DNA of 64,000 nt from Owenia fusiformis (Eukaryota; Annelida; Polychaeta; Sabellida; Oweniidae), in assembly GCA_903813345.2 (NCBI GenBank), contig CAIIXF020000010.1:10592349-10656348 (forward strand), given 5' to 3'. The notes beneath the pieces are model-generated. The model ran no database searches. It was given only the letters and a program-made list of their open reading frames with translations, and was not told where the DNA came from. The stretch's first letter is position 1. Each line of letters opens with the position of its first letter. Of the stretch, positions 48,438 through 60,647 are shown one piece after another. The position numbers and the translations under genes were made by a program.

Positions 48438-51400
48438 ATGATTAGCAGACACCTTTTTCAAAACTTTATTCAATTAAATCAACCTCTACTGAGGAAGGTT
48501 GCGTTCAAAAGTACTATATTTGCTGTTGCTACACCACCTCGAAAATCTGGAGTTGCAGTTATTAGGATATCAGGTGAATGAAAAGGAGTAATGTTATTAC
48601 CTAAGTTGAAATGCTCTATTCTGATTGGTCAAGAAGAGGTCAATAGTTTAATTGTTGTGACAATTGATCCATTCAATACATATCTTCATTGTTAACGTGG
48701 TTTATACCCTGTTTATTTTTTCGTGGAGCCACTCAGTAAAATTATGATTTCTCTGCACCGAGATATTCAATCAAGATCAAGTACCTATGTGTTCCTGACA
48801 CGCTTAGGCATCCAGGAATGACACCGACCACCCAAAGTTTGCAAGTCATATTGACGTGATTCATGACTGAAATTGGGAAAACAAAAAGATGTGATATTCT
48901 TTCAGAATTGTTTATAATAACTATTTACAAAAATGTTCCCAAGACACTGATCCATTTGTTTTAAAGTCAGAAAGCCCCAATGAGACACTACGAACCCAGA
49001 GAAACCCCGGAAGCCTTCAAATATCATAATGCAATGTTCTGTGTTCATGTAAACAAGTAAAGTACATCTAATTCTCATATAAAACACTGGCCTATGTGAC
49101 ATGTCTAAACTGTTAGATAGAATTTTTCAGTATAGTATTCGCTTTTGTGTTCTGTGTGCCCCTCTACCCTACCTGCTTAATAAGGCAATCTATCTCAAAT
49201 AAAACCTTAGCCAAATAGATTAGTGTCTCTGGAACACTTTTGTAAACAGTTTTCACAAGCAATTTTGTTTTCTGTATACTAAATTTTGTCATCCCAATTT
49301 CAGTCATAAATTACGTCAATATAGTGTGCTAACCATGTGTAGCAATTGTCATTCCTAGATGCCGTAACGCATTACAGTAACACATATGTACTCAAAAGAT
49401 CTTAATTGGACATCTTATTGCAGAGAAATTGTAATTTTACTGAGTGGCTCCATGAAAAAATAAACAGGGTTTTAAGCCACCTTAAAGGCTGAATTAGATC
49501 TATAGGTGATCACTGATAAAATTCAAACCAATATTTGATGTACAATTGACCTTCCAATACATTCTTTATGATCTCATATATTATATCTACCAAAAGATAT
49601 GTAATTGGTGAAACTATTTAAGATTCAAAATGCGAAATGGTGAAAAGGTTTAAATTCTCCCAAATGATAAATGTGGTGACCACATTCATAGAAAAGTGAA
49701 TGGCTGTTCTTATTATAGGTGATCGATGTGCATACATCTTGGAGAAAGTTGCAATGTTCATGATCCTTCCACAACCACGTCTTGTGAAATTACGTAGATT
49801 TTACCATCCAGCCACAGGTGAAATGCTTGACAAAGGAATGGTTGTATGGTTCAAAGGTAAAAAATGAATCTGTAAACATGTCAAGGGTTGAAAGGGTGAA
49901 ACATATTAATTTGCATTATGTAAGTGTGTTCTATTTTTTCTAATATCTATTAATAAATGTTTCAATATAATGTTGAGTACAAATATTCTACCAACTTACT
50001 GTCACATTACTATGAAAATCATCTTTGTTCACTCGGCTCCTGTCGGTCAATGAACGCAGTGAAGACCGGAGCGTGCGAAGATGGTGAAAATAGCTTCAAA
50101 GAATGGTCATACATAAACAAACTGTTCCAGTATGATGTTAGAAATATATTTATCACCTTTATTTGCATTCACAAAGTATATAAAGAACACATACTATGTC
50201 ACAAAGTATACATACTATGTCACAAAGTATACATACTATGTCACAAAGTATACATACTATGTCACAAAGTATACATACTATGTCACAAAGTATACATACT
50301 ATGTCACAAAGTATACATACTATGTTAGTAGATACATGTGTATAAAATTAAAATACATCAACTTAATTTTAATTTTATACATCAACCCAATTTTATTTTT
50401 GATATTGAAAGCAGGCCTGCTTCAATATCAGATTTGCAGATTTGCACCGCAGGCAAATATTGATCATAAAAGAGTATAACGTTCCTTTATTTCTTTTTTT
50501 AATTGTTATATGTAATCCAGCTCATTCTGACACTAATCTTATTTTATTTAAGATTTACATTTTAAAAATACGCTTCATTTTAAAATATTGATTCTAAAAG
50601 ATACTAGTTCACCGTTGCCTCATTAAGGACTCGTAACTTTTCAGAAATAATGTTATTAAAAATTGAATTAAATGCCCAATTAGTATGACTATAATATTCG
50701 GATGAAATGATTTTGCTTCTAGACACCACATGAGCTCTAGTTACAGATACGAACAGAACTAATACGCTACATATATGAACACTACAGTGAATGGTTGAAT
50801 CCTATCTAATTTAATTTGTTTGCAATAACCTGTGTGACATTTTGTCTTGCTAATGTTGCAAGATTATCTTTTAATGTAAAGTTGGTATTAATCTTTGTCA
50901 CAAGTTTGTCCATATGAGCCAAAACTCAGCACGATTAAATATTGATCATAAAAGAGTATATCGTTCCTACATTTCTCATTTATTGAATTGTAATATACCT
51001 CAAGTAATCCATTTCATTCTGACGCTAATCTTATTTTATTTAAGATTAAATTTTAAAAATACAATTTATTATAAAATATTAATTCGAAAAGATACACCGT
51101 TGCTTCATTGTGAGTTCTTTTTCAGAAAAATTTATTATTAGATTGAATTAAATGGCTAATTACTATGTTTTAATATTCTGGTGTCGAAATGATTTTGCTC
51201 CTTCTAGACATCCCATCCTTGTTATATTTACGAAAGGGACTAATACGCTACATAGCCCCAAATGAGCACAGAAATGGTTAAATCCATTCTGATACTCATC
51301 ACATTTTGCCTTCAACGAGAAATATGAAGTCCCTGCTTTCTCATTAATGGGTTAAATCTTACCTAATTTATTGGGATTTTTCGACCGGGGGTTCGCATTA

Positions 51401-54400
51401 ACCCCTCGAACCCCCGCTGGCTACGGGCATGTTTAAGAAGATTTGTTGATCTTCGCATTAGAATTCAAGGAAATTCCACCAAAATTAATATTGAGAATGA
51501 GAAGGTTATTCCAAAATTAGATAATTGCATCATTGTGGGTTACCCTATACATTTTTTGATTATTTCAGGACCTCAAAGCTTCACTGGGGAGGATTGTTGT
51601 GAGCTTCACATACATGGAAGCGCTGCCGTAGCAACAGCTATGATGTCAGCACTCGGCACAATTCATCAATGCAGACAAGCAGAACCAGGCGAATTCACGA
51701 AAAGGTTTTACAATTTTAATAAATCTTCATCCCTTGGTAATATGAGGGGTTTGTAGAAAAAACCGGGTACCGGGTAGTAAATCCTCCATGCTGGGTTCAA
51801 ACTTGGTACCCGGGTCATATTACATATAAGATGTTTTCCCTAGGAATAATATTCCATCCCTCTCATGAATTAAATAACCCCTATTAATCTCAATGTTCAA
51901 TGTTTTCTATAATAAAGCCTCCTTTTTATACCTCTCCCTGTTAAAAAATAGTTTGGGATACATCACAATTAAGACAGACAAGGAATGATTTTTTGAAAAT
52001 GCGCACAGGACACATTTTTGAAGAAGAGCTGAGACTGAGGTTTGAAAAAATTGTCAAAATCTTTATTCATTCCATGTCATAGCTGCAGTTTTTAAGAAGT
52101 TTTGACTCAATTCAGGAAAGTTTATTGATTTTAAAAGTTATCTTGCAAAACAAATGAAAAAGTGGACATCACCTTTTTTGATTCTAATGTACGTATCTAC
52201 AAATTTCTACATTTTAGATCTGAGATAACTGCTCTAATACTGCATATTTGATCAGAAAATCTTTTTTTCCGTAAATAAAATGAGGATTGTAAGGGAAACA
52301 TTGGATTGTTTTTGAAAAGATCGCTTCCAACATTTTACTCTCTATCTGCATCCTTTGGCTTAATTTCTAGGGCATTCCACAATGGTAAGCTAGACCTGAC
52401 TGAGGTGGAGGGCCTGGGGGAGCTGATACATGCAGAGACAGAGGCCCAGAGGAAGCAAGCTTTGAGGCAACTCGAGGGACAGCTCAGCCAGCTCTACCAG
52501 TCGTGGAGAACTAGACTCATTAAGGTCTCAATAGCAATACATTTACACATACATATACATGTAAAAGCTAGCATTGTCCAATATGAACACTGCTTGAATT
52601 TAGAAACGTCTTCATAGATAGGATGGGAGTTAATAGTACATCCATAATTTGGTACAGATCAAATGTTTACATTTCAAGATGTTCATTATGGGCTTTACTC
52701 ATCAAGAACCATGTTATCTAAATGTTTCTCATGATACAGAAAGATTTGTTGACTGTCAGAACGTGCTTTATTGTACTTTTTTTATACCCTGACATGCACT
52801 GTACTACACTCTTTACTGTACTGTGCCCTGTACTGTACTACATGTATACTATAGTATGCTGTACTATTAGTACACTATTTATTACATAAGTGATGTAAGA
52901 ATCATAAAGAATCATTAATCTGTTCAACCTCCTTATTCTGTGCCATTTGATCCACAATATCTGTAGAGAGGTGTTAACCCAGGGGTTTCACTGCAATACA
53001 CTTCTTAATACTTATGTGCCGCCCCAAAGACCCCCATTTTTAGCATTTTTTCCTTGTCAATTTCCTCTAAAGATTAAATGTTTCAATGTTTAATTCCTCT
53101 GAGACTAATAAATGACTAAAAAATCAGCTTTTCTACTGATTTGTTCCAGGCTACAGCAACTGATTTAACGATTTTAATACAATTTTCTGTCGAAAAACTG
53201 AATTTTGACTTAAAAAGGGTACTTTCTTAGACAATTTTCCATGTTTTTTCCTCTCAAATTGGCCATTTTCCATGTTTTATGCTCAAAGCCAAAATTGGTC
53301 ATGCTGCACATACTTACCCAAATTATCTCGAGTGAACCCCAGGGGTGTTAACATGCATATCGGTTTTACTGTATATTCAAACAAGTCTATTAAATTGCAG
53401 TGTGCTGCCAATATTGAAGCATTCATCGACTTCTCTGAGAATGACACGCTCGAAGATAATTTGTTGGAAGATGTGGAAAAAGAGGTGACACTTTTGACTC
53501 AAGATATACAGCAACACTTGGCAGATGGGAGACATGGTGACAGGCTCAGAGATGGAGTGAGAGTTGCGATTGTTGGAGAGCCAAATGTTGGGAAAAGTAG
53601 TCTGTTGAATGCAATGTGTAAGTCTTGCGTAAATCCCCAATTATAAGTTCTGTATCAAGCCCCAAGTGAAAGTTTTGCATGATGTCCCAAGTGTAAGTCT
53701 AGGATGTAGCCTCGAGTGTAAGTTTTGTATCAAACAAAAAATGACAAATACTTGATGTGAGACTATACGTATTTGTCTGTGAAAACATTTCAAATGTTTA
53801 TATGCCTTCTTTATGTTACTTCTAGTCGAAGTGTTCCTCCGATGCAGTGTGAACAATATCACACCCTTCTGTTATAATGTCACCACCAAAAGTAGTGGGG
53901 ACATATTGTATAGTCTACAACTTTTTTGTGGATGGTGTTCTGTGGCAGGCATCTGGTGTTTGGAATTTGGCAGTTGGTGTTTGGCAAATGGCAGTTTAGA
54001 CCTTTGCATGTTAATGCCATGTACATGTATGTAAATATATGCCTCATATCTTCACATTTTGTTTACTTAGAATTATCATACCTAATTTTACTTTAGGCAG
54101 ACGGCCTGCAGCCATTGTTTCCTCAATAGAGGGCACCACTAGAGACATTATAGAAACACATCTGAATATAGGTGGCTATCCAGTCTTACTAAGTGACACA
54201 GCGGGACTGCGTAAGACCAATAATGTGCTTGAGCTTGAAGGAATAAGGCGTGCAATTGAAAGGTAAAATGCTAACTTTGAAATTGTGTCCAGACACACTG
54301 TCTAAAAATGTGTTACAAGCTGTTAGAATTATTTTGTTCAGTATTGCACTGAAAAGGTCATGCTGATAGTCATGTATGGCTGTATCGGAAGGTGAGTGGC

Positions 54401-55865
54401 ACAAGAAATCGTTCAGACATTAAACTTGAAATTTTTACAAATGCAAGAGCAGACTAGTACCCAGATCTGATCAAGTTTTGGGCATGCTGGGTTATTTATT
54501 AGGAAGTTACTTTTAATAAGTATGATATTTATCACTGCTTATCTTGTTTAAAAACATATATGGAGTGAAGCCCATTAGGTACACGTGTCACATACTCCTC
54601 CCACTGAAACTTACTTTCCTGATTAAATATGGTACATCAAGTGACATCTATATTTTTCAGGGCAGAGAATGCTGATATTATTTTAGTGGTGCTAGAAGCT
54701 CGTAAGATAGCAGAACTAGCTGAATTAGAACCCCAGTTCAATCTAAACACTTACCTAATGGAGCATATCACCTCACTTGGACTCACCATTAACAGAACAG
54801 ACTCAGTTCAAGAACCAGTGATTGCAGCTGTTCTGAATAAAATTGACCTGATAGGGGATAGTTCACTGAGTGCAATAATCAGTCAGTGTCGCAAAGAGTC
54901 TGACAAAATGTTGAGTGTGACTGGAAAGTTGTCACACACGAGAGATGATAGTGCCAAATGTGACACAAGGGAGCAGAATGCCAAATATGACATCAGGGAG
55001 CAAAGCGCCAAAGATGAAACTAGTGATTATAGTGCCAATCTGAAATATGACACAAGGCAACATAAATCAGATGAATATACAGTGGAATATAATACTGAGC
55101 AAAATGAAACAATATTTCACTCAGAAAATATATCACCTGAGATAACAAACTCTAGTGTCCCCAACACTGAACAATTATTTATCAATAATAAAGATAAAAC
55201 AAAAAGGGACTGCCACACTAGAACGAGTACAGATGATGTATATGAGGAAATACCTGTAGTATGTACCTCATGTGTCTCTGACACTGGAATCAGTGATCTT
55301 ATCTCAACTCTACAACATCATCTTGAACAAATGTAAGAAATAAAGTTATTCACTGATTTGGGTAAAATAGATGTACAGGGAATATTGCAGTCTTTTTACA
55401 CAAGGCAACAGCCAGGTGGACCCTTAGCCTGCTGCATAAACCCTTGGTGCAGATAAAACGAGTGCTTGGTGTGGTGCCAGATGTCAATTTTGAATTTAAA
55501 TTTGTGATATTTTATATATTGCTGTTAATGCCATTTGATATATCTTATTTTAAATTATTCATTTGGCAAAGTTAGCCCTCCCCCATTTGGCAAGAATACA
55601 ACCTTTATATAGAATTTATTCTTCATATTTCAGGTGCACTACAGGTGCCACAGAAAGCCAGGGAGTATGTCAAGCCAGGCACAGGGAGCTCCTCACCGAG
55701 TGTCTATACAGCTTGGAGAAATTCACATCCCTGGGGGGCCAGGACTATGCTATAGCAGCACAGATGCTCAGGAACTCTCACCGGAATCTTGGCAAAGTTA
55801 TTGGAACTGTTAGTACAGATGATATACTTGATGTTATTTTTAGGGACTTTTGTATTGGTAAATGA
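48438..55865 (+). CDS. GTPBP3: GTPBP3, mitochondrial tRNA-modification GTPase (MnmE/MSS1 family), eight exons
   Basis: With MTO1, this enzyme installs taurinomethyl groups on the wobble uridine of mitochondrial tRNAs. Exons: 48438-48573, 49719-49856, 51569-51704, 52371-52524, 53401-53617, 54097-54262, 54661-55332, 55634-55865. Phases agree throughout and give 616 aa. Residues 1-24 are basic and Asp/Glu-free, fitting a mitochondrial presequence. The N-terminal folate-binding domain has [33 protein letters not shown] and [10 protein letters not shown]. The G domain has G1 GEPNVGKS (247-254), G2 TTRD (274-277), G3 DTAG (294-297) and G4 NKID (375-378). The C-terminus is FCIGK with the conserved Cys613. 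The human protein is about 492 aa; the excess is mainly an insertion in exon 7. Intron 3 has a weak donor (GTTTTA). Confidence 0.95.
50190..50327. repeat. 21-bp minisatellite in GTPBP3 intron 2
   Basis: About six to seven near-identical copies of CTATGTCACAAAGTATACAT plus one base. Two frames stay open through it (LCHKVYI and VTKYTYY periods) only because 21 is divisible by three. Confidence 0.85.
50453..51250. repeat. Diverged tandem duplication of about 480 bp in GTPBP3 intron 2
   Basis: The block at 50453-50760 (AAATATTGATCATAAAAGAG, ACTAATCTTATTTTATTTAA, GAAATGATTTTGCTTCTAGA) recurs at 50936-51250 with scattered substitutions and indels. Confidence 0.75.
53877..54018 (+). repeat. Hairpin-headed dispersed element, copy 5 (GTPBP3 intron 5)
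   Basis: Head stem ATGTCACCACC-AAAA-GTAGTGGGGACAT, then ATTGTATAGTC, a T-run, a GGTGTTTGG-type body and the tail TTTGCATGTTAATGCC. Confidence 0.75.
54950..55057 (+). repeat. 27-bp coding tandem repeat in GTPBP3 exon 7
   Basis: Four diverged 27-bp copies encode [27 protein letters not shown] and SANLKYDTR (residues 413-448). They lie in a hydrophilic insertion between the G4 motif and the G5-like SCVSDTGI. Confidence 0.8.
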
Positions 55866-55978
55866 TCAAAATATGTCTTGGAAAGATAAAAGGGGGGAAG
55901 GGAATGAATAACCTATTTTATATAAGAAATCTACAGAGGAATCCTCCAATAATGGTTATTAAAATAATACATAAACAG

Positions 55979-56094
55979 GCAATTAACATGCAAAATGTCA
56001 CAACCTACCATTTGTTACAGATGCCGACTGCCAAACATCATCCATAAAAAGTTTGAGGCAATAATAATATGTCATCTGTTCTAAAGATGACATA
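55979..56094 (-). repeat. Hairpin-headed dispersed element, copy 6
   Basis: Read on the minus strand: head stem TATGTCATC-TTTAGAACA-GATGACATA, ATTATTATTGCCTCAAACTT, TGGATGATGTTTGGC, and the tail TTTTGCATGTTAATTGCC. It has a different loop from the other copies, but the stem is intact. Confidence 0.75.
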
Positions 56095-56438
56095 ACAATA
56101 TGAAATGTATCTTTCTTATTAAATGAATAAATGAACAAGAAAATCATATTTTGTTTTACAGTTTATTCTATGAATATTTCTACACCTACTGCATGTCCCA
56201 TACATCATATCTCCCAATAAATTTGCATTAATGTACAAGTAGCAGAACTAACACATACATCGGCCAGTGGCATTTAGCATCACTTTGAAAAAACATACAT
56301 GTACGTATATCACATTCAACTATTACATATACAACTCTCTTAATAAGAATGTTTACAGAATTGCAGAAACTGTAAATAATTGGGAATATCTGAGATTGTG
56401 AAACAATTGAAATTATATGTTCTTTAAAATTTACCTTG

Positions 56439-56560
56439 AAAGAGACACATAAGAGTCATCTTTGTCAATAAAGAGACACATACGAGTCATCTTTGTCAAT
56501 AAAGAGACACATACGAGTCATCTTTGTCAATAAAGAGACACATACGAGTCATCTTTGTCA
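56439..56560. repeat. 31-bp tandem repeat
   Basis: Four copies of AAAGAGACACATACGAGTCA followed by TCTTTGTCAAT. The first copy differs at one base. Confidence 0.85.
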
Positions 56561-57554
56561 ATAGACACACAAGTCTTTTCAAGGAGATGCTTGAGTGTAG
56601 TGCCACTGACAATGCCTGACATAAACGGTACATCACAACATAATGACAATTTTACTACTATTCAAGTTACTTCAGTCACATTTTATGCAACCTAGTATAA
56701 ATTACAGTTATAATATTATTAAAAATAGCATTGACTAACATGTTAACAAGCACCTATTTATAGTGTATAATATATTAACCAATCAGGTTGAATTACCAAA
56801 TTACTTTTTAAATATCTCACTTTGAATTTCAAACTTTTTAAATATGATCTACTTTCAGACTGCGGAGGCATATATATTTTAGACTCGTTAGGTTTACACT
56901 TTGTAAGTTGAAAATTGTAAGTCATCACTAGTGAGCCAATCCTGTAAAATCAGGGCTGCTATCATCCATTCAGTTTTACAATAAAGACTCCAGTTGAGCT
57001 TGAACACTAGTTTAGAACTCAAACTCACAAATAATGATGCCAGATACAAACACATCATGCACTCCCAATTAATGATATTGCATACAGTTTAAATCTATCT
57101 TAGTGAACACATTGTCTCCTTCCTACAGTGAACCTTTTTTTGTGGCCAAACAGGTGTTCACTATACATAGGTTTACTTACTATCATACACTTTCATATGA
57201 TAAATAAAGCAAAGTACATGTAGTAATGTACTTCTCTATTGAGCTAACAACTAACACTTTCAAGTCTTAACTGTTAATCAATTGTGAATAATGCCAAAGA
57301 TGGCATAAAAATACTGTTTTTTTGAAATATGGAATGATACAAAAGGAATGTAAAATAAAATAAATTCTGAATCAGTGGTTTTTATTTAAGTCTAACATAC
57401 TAAACTTTAGTATATTTTTCACAAGTTCCTTTCTTGGACTCATTTTAGACTCCACAATATTTCAGCCATCCTTAAATTCGATAATGCAATCTTAATAAAA
57501 ACTGAAAGAATGACAAAGACGATCCCTTAAAAGAATTTCAAGTACCTTACTGTA

Positions 57555-57860
57555 CTTCGCTCATATACAGGGTGTCTCAATAACATGTTTATCTGTACTT
57601 GACTCATATACAGGGTGTCCCATAACATGTTTATCTGTACTTGACTCATATACAGGGTGTCCCATAACATGTTTAACTGTACTCGACTCATATACAGGGT
57701 GTCTCATAACATGTTTATCTGTACTTGACTCATATACAGGGTGTCCCATAACATGTTTAACTGTACTTGACTCAGATACAGGGTGTCCCATAACATGTTT
57801 ATCTGTACTTGACTCATATACAGGGTGTCCCATAACATGTTTAACTGTACTTGACTCATT
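57555..57860. repeat. 42-bp minisatellite
   Basis: About seven copies of a 42-bp unit containing CTCATATACAGGGTGTCCCA and TAACATGTTTATCTGTACTT. On the minus strand it stays open as a 14-residue repeat (ESSTDKHVMGHPVY) because 42 is a multiple of three. There is no splice or start evidence for a gene. Confidence 0.85.
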
Positions 57861-60647
57861 TACATGATGTGTCAAAATTTTCTGGAATCCTAAAAAACTA
57901 ATATCACAAATAAGTACTAACTGTGATGTTATTTCCCATACCAAGTGATCTTTGAATATATTCAACCAGTAACTTTTTCTATTTTACCCAGGTAAACATC
58001 ATCCTAGATATAAACTCCTCCCTGTATTAAATATAATCCCTACTATTCTAGTTGTATTCTGGAAGATTAGTAGGATGCTTGTTTGCGTAGACTCACAGGT
58101 TACTCCACACCCTGATCAATCCATACTTGCGATATCATAAATTCGCAAGGGGCTTGTCTGTGTGCCATGCAGATCCATTACTGATTTACAATACCGCAAG
58201 TGGATTGTATGATTGGGGTGTAGACAACTAGCTGTGAGGCTGTTCAATGTTCTACACAAGCATAAAAATTACAGAAGACATAGCAAGCATACAAGTAATT
58301 GTTTAAAGGCCCAGAGATTTGGACCTGGGTGAAGCTATTAATCAAGCTGTCACAGTTCAGCCAATCAGTGCTAATGTGGCCAGTTTAAATGTCCAGCATA
58401 TATAGAAACACATGGTCTGCTACAAGAGAGATACAGCCTAGTGCTATGTTTGTTTACTTCTTAACAGATAAGAGATGGCCATTGGTTGAAATTTAAAATT
58501 TCAGTTATACTAATGAGCATATTTACAAAAAAGAAATTGTCTTATTTCACAAAAACTAAAAAACATTTTCAGAATTTGATTCGAGATTTTTAGTCATTAT
58601 AGATTCATAAACCTCTGTAACACAAAAGAGCTTGTAACTCATGGTAACCATCTTGTTATAGTAGAAAGTTTGAAAATTTTCTCATTTTGTTTGAACTGGA
58701 CATTTAAACTGCCATATTTGGCTGTTGTGGGCTGTTCCATCTGCCTTTTATACCCGCTCTCAGCCTTTAAGTATTTGTTAATACTTATACAGAAAAATCT
58801 AAAATCAGAGGCAACAAATGTGAGTATGCTCTACAGTGCCTTCTAGTCGAAATGTTATTTTGACAATAACTGTTAATACAGGGAAGATAATGTATCACGA
58901 ACCATAAAATCTTTTTTTAACCAAACCACATGTGAATTGAACACACAGGAATTCCTTTATGCAGTTCATACATAAAATGCAGGTTCCGAAAACAGATCCC
59001 AAGTTGGAATGAAGGAGATGACTAGTCAATTTATTTTTTGAAATCAGAAAAAGTTTAAAAAATCACACCTGGAAATCTGCCAATTTTTATGCAACATATC
59101 ACACATTTTAAAGTGTAAGTACATGTATGTATAATATTTGCAAATAGAAAAAATTGGCATTAAATGTATCTGGAAACCAACCGTAGATTTTCATGAACAC
59201 AATAGTTGTTACGAATTTAGACATGTTTGTATCTTGAATTTAAAGCCCACATATTATCATAAAATGTCATGGCAATATTTAGATGTTATAGTTGGGGTGA
59301 TTCTGGGGGAGCATATTGGTTGGTAAATCACAAATATTCATTTTCAACTCCATCATGACCAATCCAACCATTAATATCATTTACAAGACAGATCTAAAAG
59401 TTTCTCCTTTTGCTTTTTCTACAGGATATGTGTTTTAAGATGTAATATATCAAGGATGAATATTCATCCTTGGATAACATAGACATTACCTATAACACGT
59501 ATAATGTAATATGGACTATCAACAACTATCAGTTATCAATCTATAGTTCACTAAAAATTCATTCCAGTTATCCCAAATAATCCATGACAGGCTTATCTCA
59601 TTTCCATTCAGTAGGCTACAATCACAATCATTCCTTCAAATTCCAATTTTATTAAATTTTCAATTCAATCGACTTAAACCACTAAAACATTTATTCACTT
59701 TCAAAAATTTCTGATGACTGACTAGTCGAAATTTCAAACTGCATCTTCTACAGTGATATCCACTTTGAGAAATATAGCACCCATAGAGTCTCATTCAAGC
59801 ATTAAAACTATGAAGCCTAGCAAAGAAAATTTCAATACATTTAATCATTCAAGAGTCATCCTTTTCGAATTTCATCAAATAATAAAAATTATTACACACA
59901 ATAACATACACTATTGTTGTTTAAATATCGTCGCCATAGTAACTGAGATTGCACTGCTCCCATATACAATTGGGCACCTTCAAAATGCACAACATATCAC
60001 CTTTTTCAAAAATTGTAAATATGTATAATATATAGAATGTACATATCTTATGTATAACGAAAATTAGCATCAATTAATATAAATAGGTTGACTAAAATTA
60101 TGGCTAAATTTAATAATACAAGGAATCATAAGAAAAGGCATAATTATTCACATATTTTAACTGAAATATAGTTCAAAGTGGCAAAAAGACTGTTAAATTG
60201 TACTCCATAAAAACATCAGTACAACACATGTCAGTCACATAAACAAAAAATTAGGGCAATCTAAATTTTGTGAGGCATCTGATGTCATGGTTCCTTGTAT
60301 ATTGACTTAAAATGAAGTTGTCTCATTTTACACATCCCACTCCCCATGTAAGGATACAAATACTATATAAGGAAATATAGAACTATACTGCTGATATATG
60401 GTGGCCTTTTACAGAAAGCGAGTCCCATTTCCTCATAAAAATACATGTAAATATGCAATGTTTAAATAATCCCTATTTTTCAGTTTTAACAAATTAAATA
60501 GCCATTGCAAAACTCTTCAATACAGAATTACTGTAATGCTACAAAATCATTTGGGATTTCTAGAAGTTTCAAAGAGCCAATCAAACCATCAATGTTCTTT
60601 AGCATTTAATGCTATGGTTTTGAAATACCTATCATTAACAATCATAA

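Larger units (their letters stand above)
55866..60647. other. Intergenic region between GTPBP3 and the membrane-protein gene (convergent 3' ends)
   Basis: Contains a hairpin-headed element (55979-56094), candidate GTPBP3 polyadenylation signals AATAAA near 56126 and 56216, a 31-bp repeat (56439-56560) and a 42-bp minisatellite (57555-57860). The part next to 60647 is probably 3' UTR of the minus-strand gene. Between 57900 and 60600 I see nothing identifiable. Confidence 0.55.

Noticed and set aside
49957-50479. Overlapping repeat-containing frames (CHKVYIL and VTKYTYY)
   Set aside because: Both come from the 21-bp array in GTPBP3 intron 2, and the real reading frame splices across this region.
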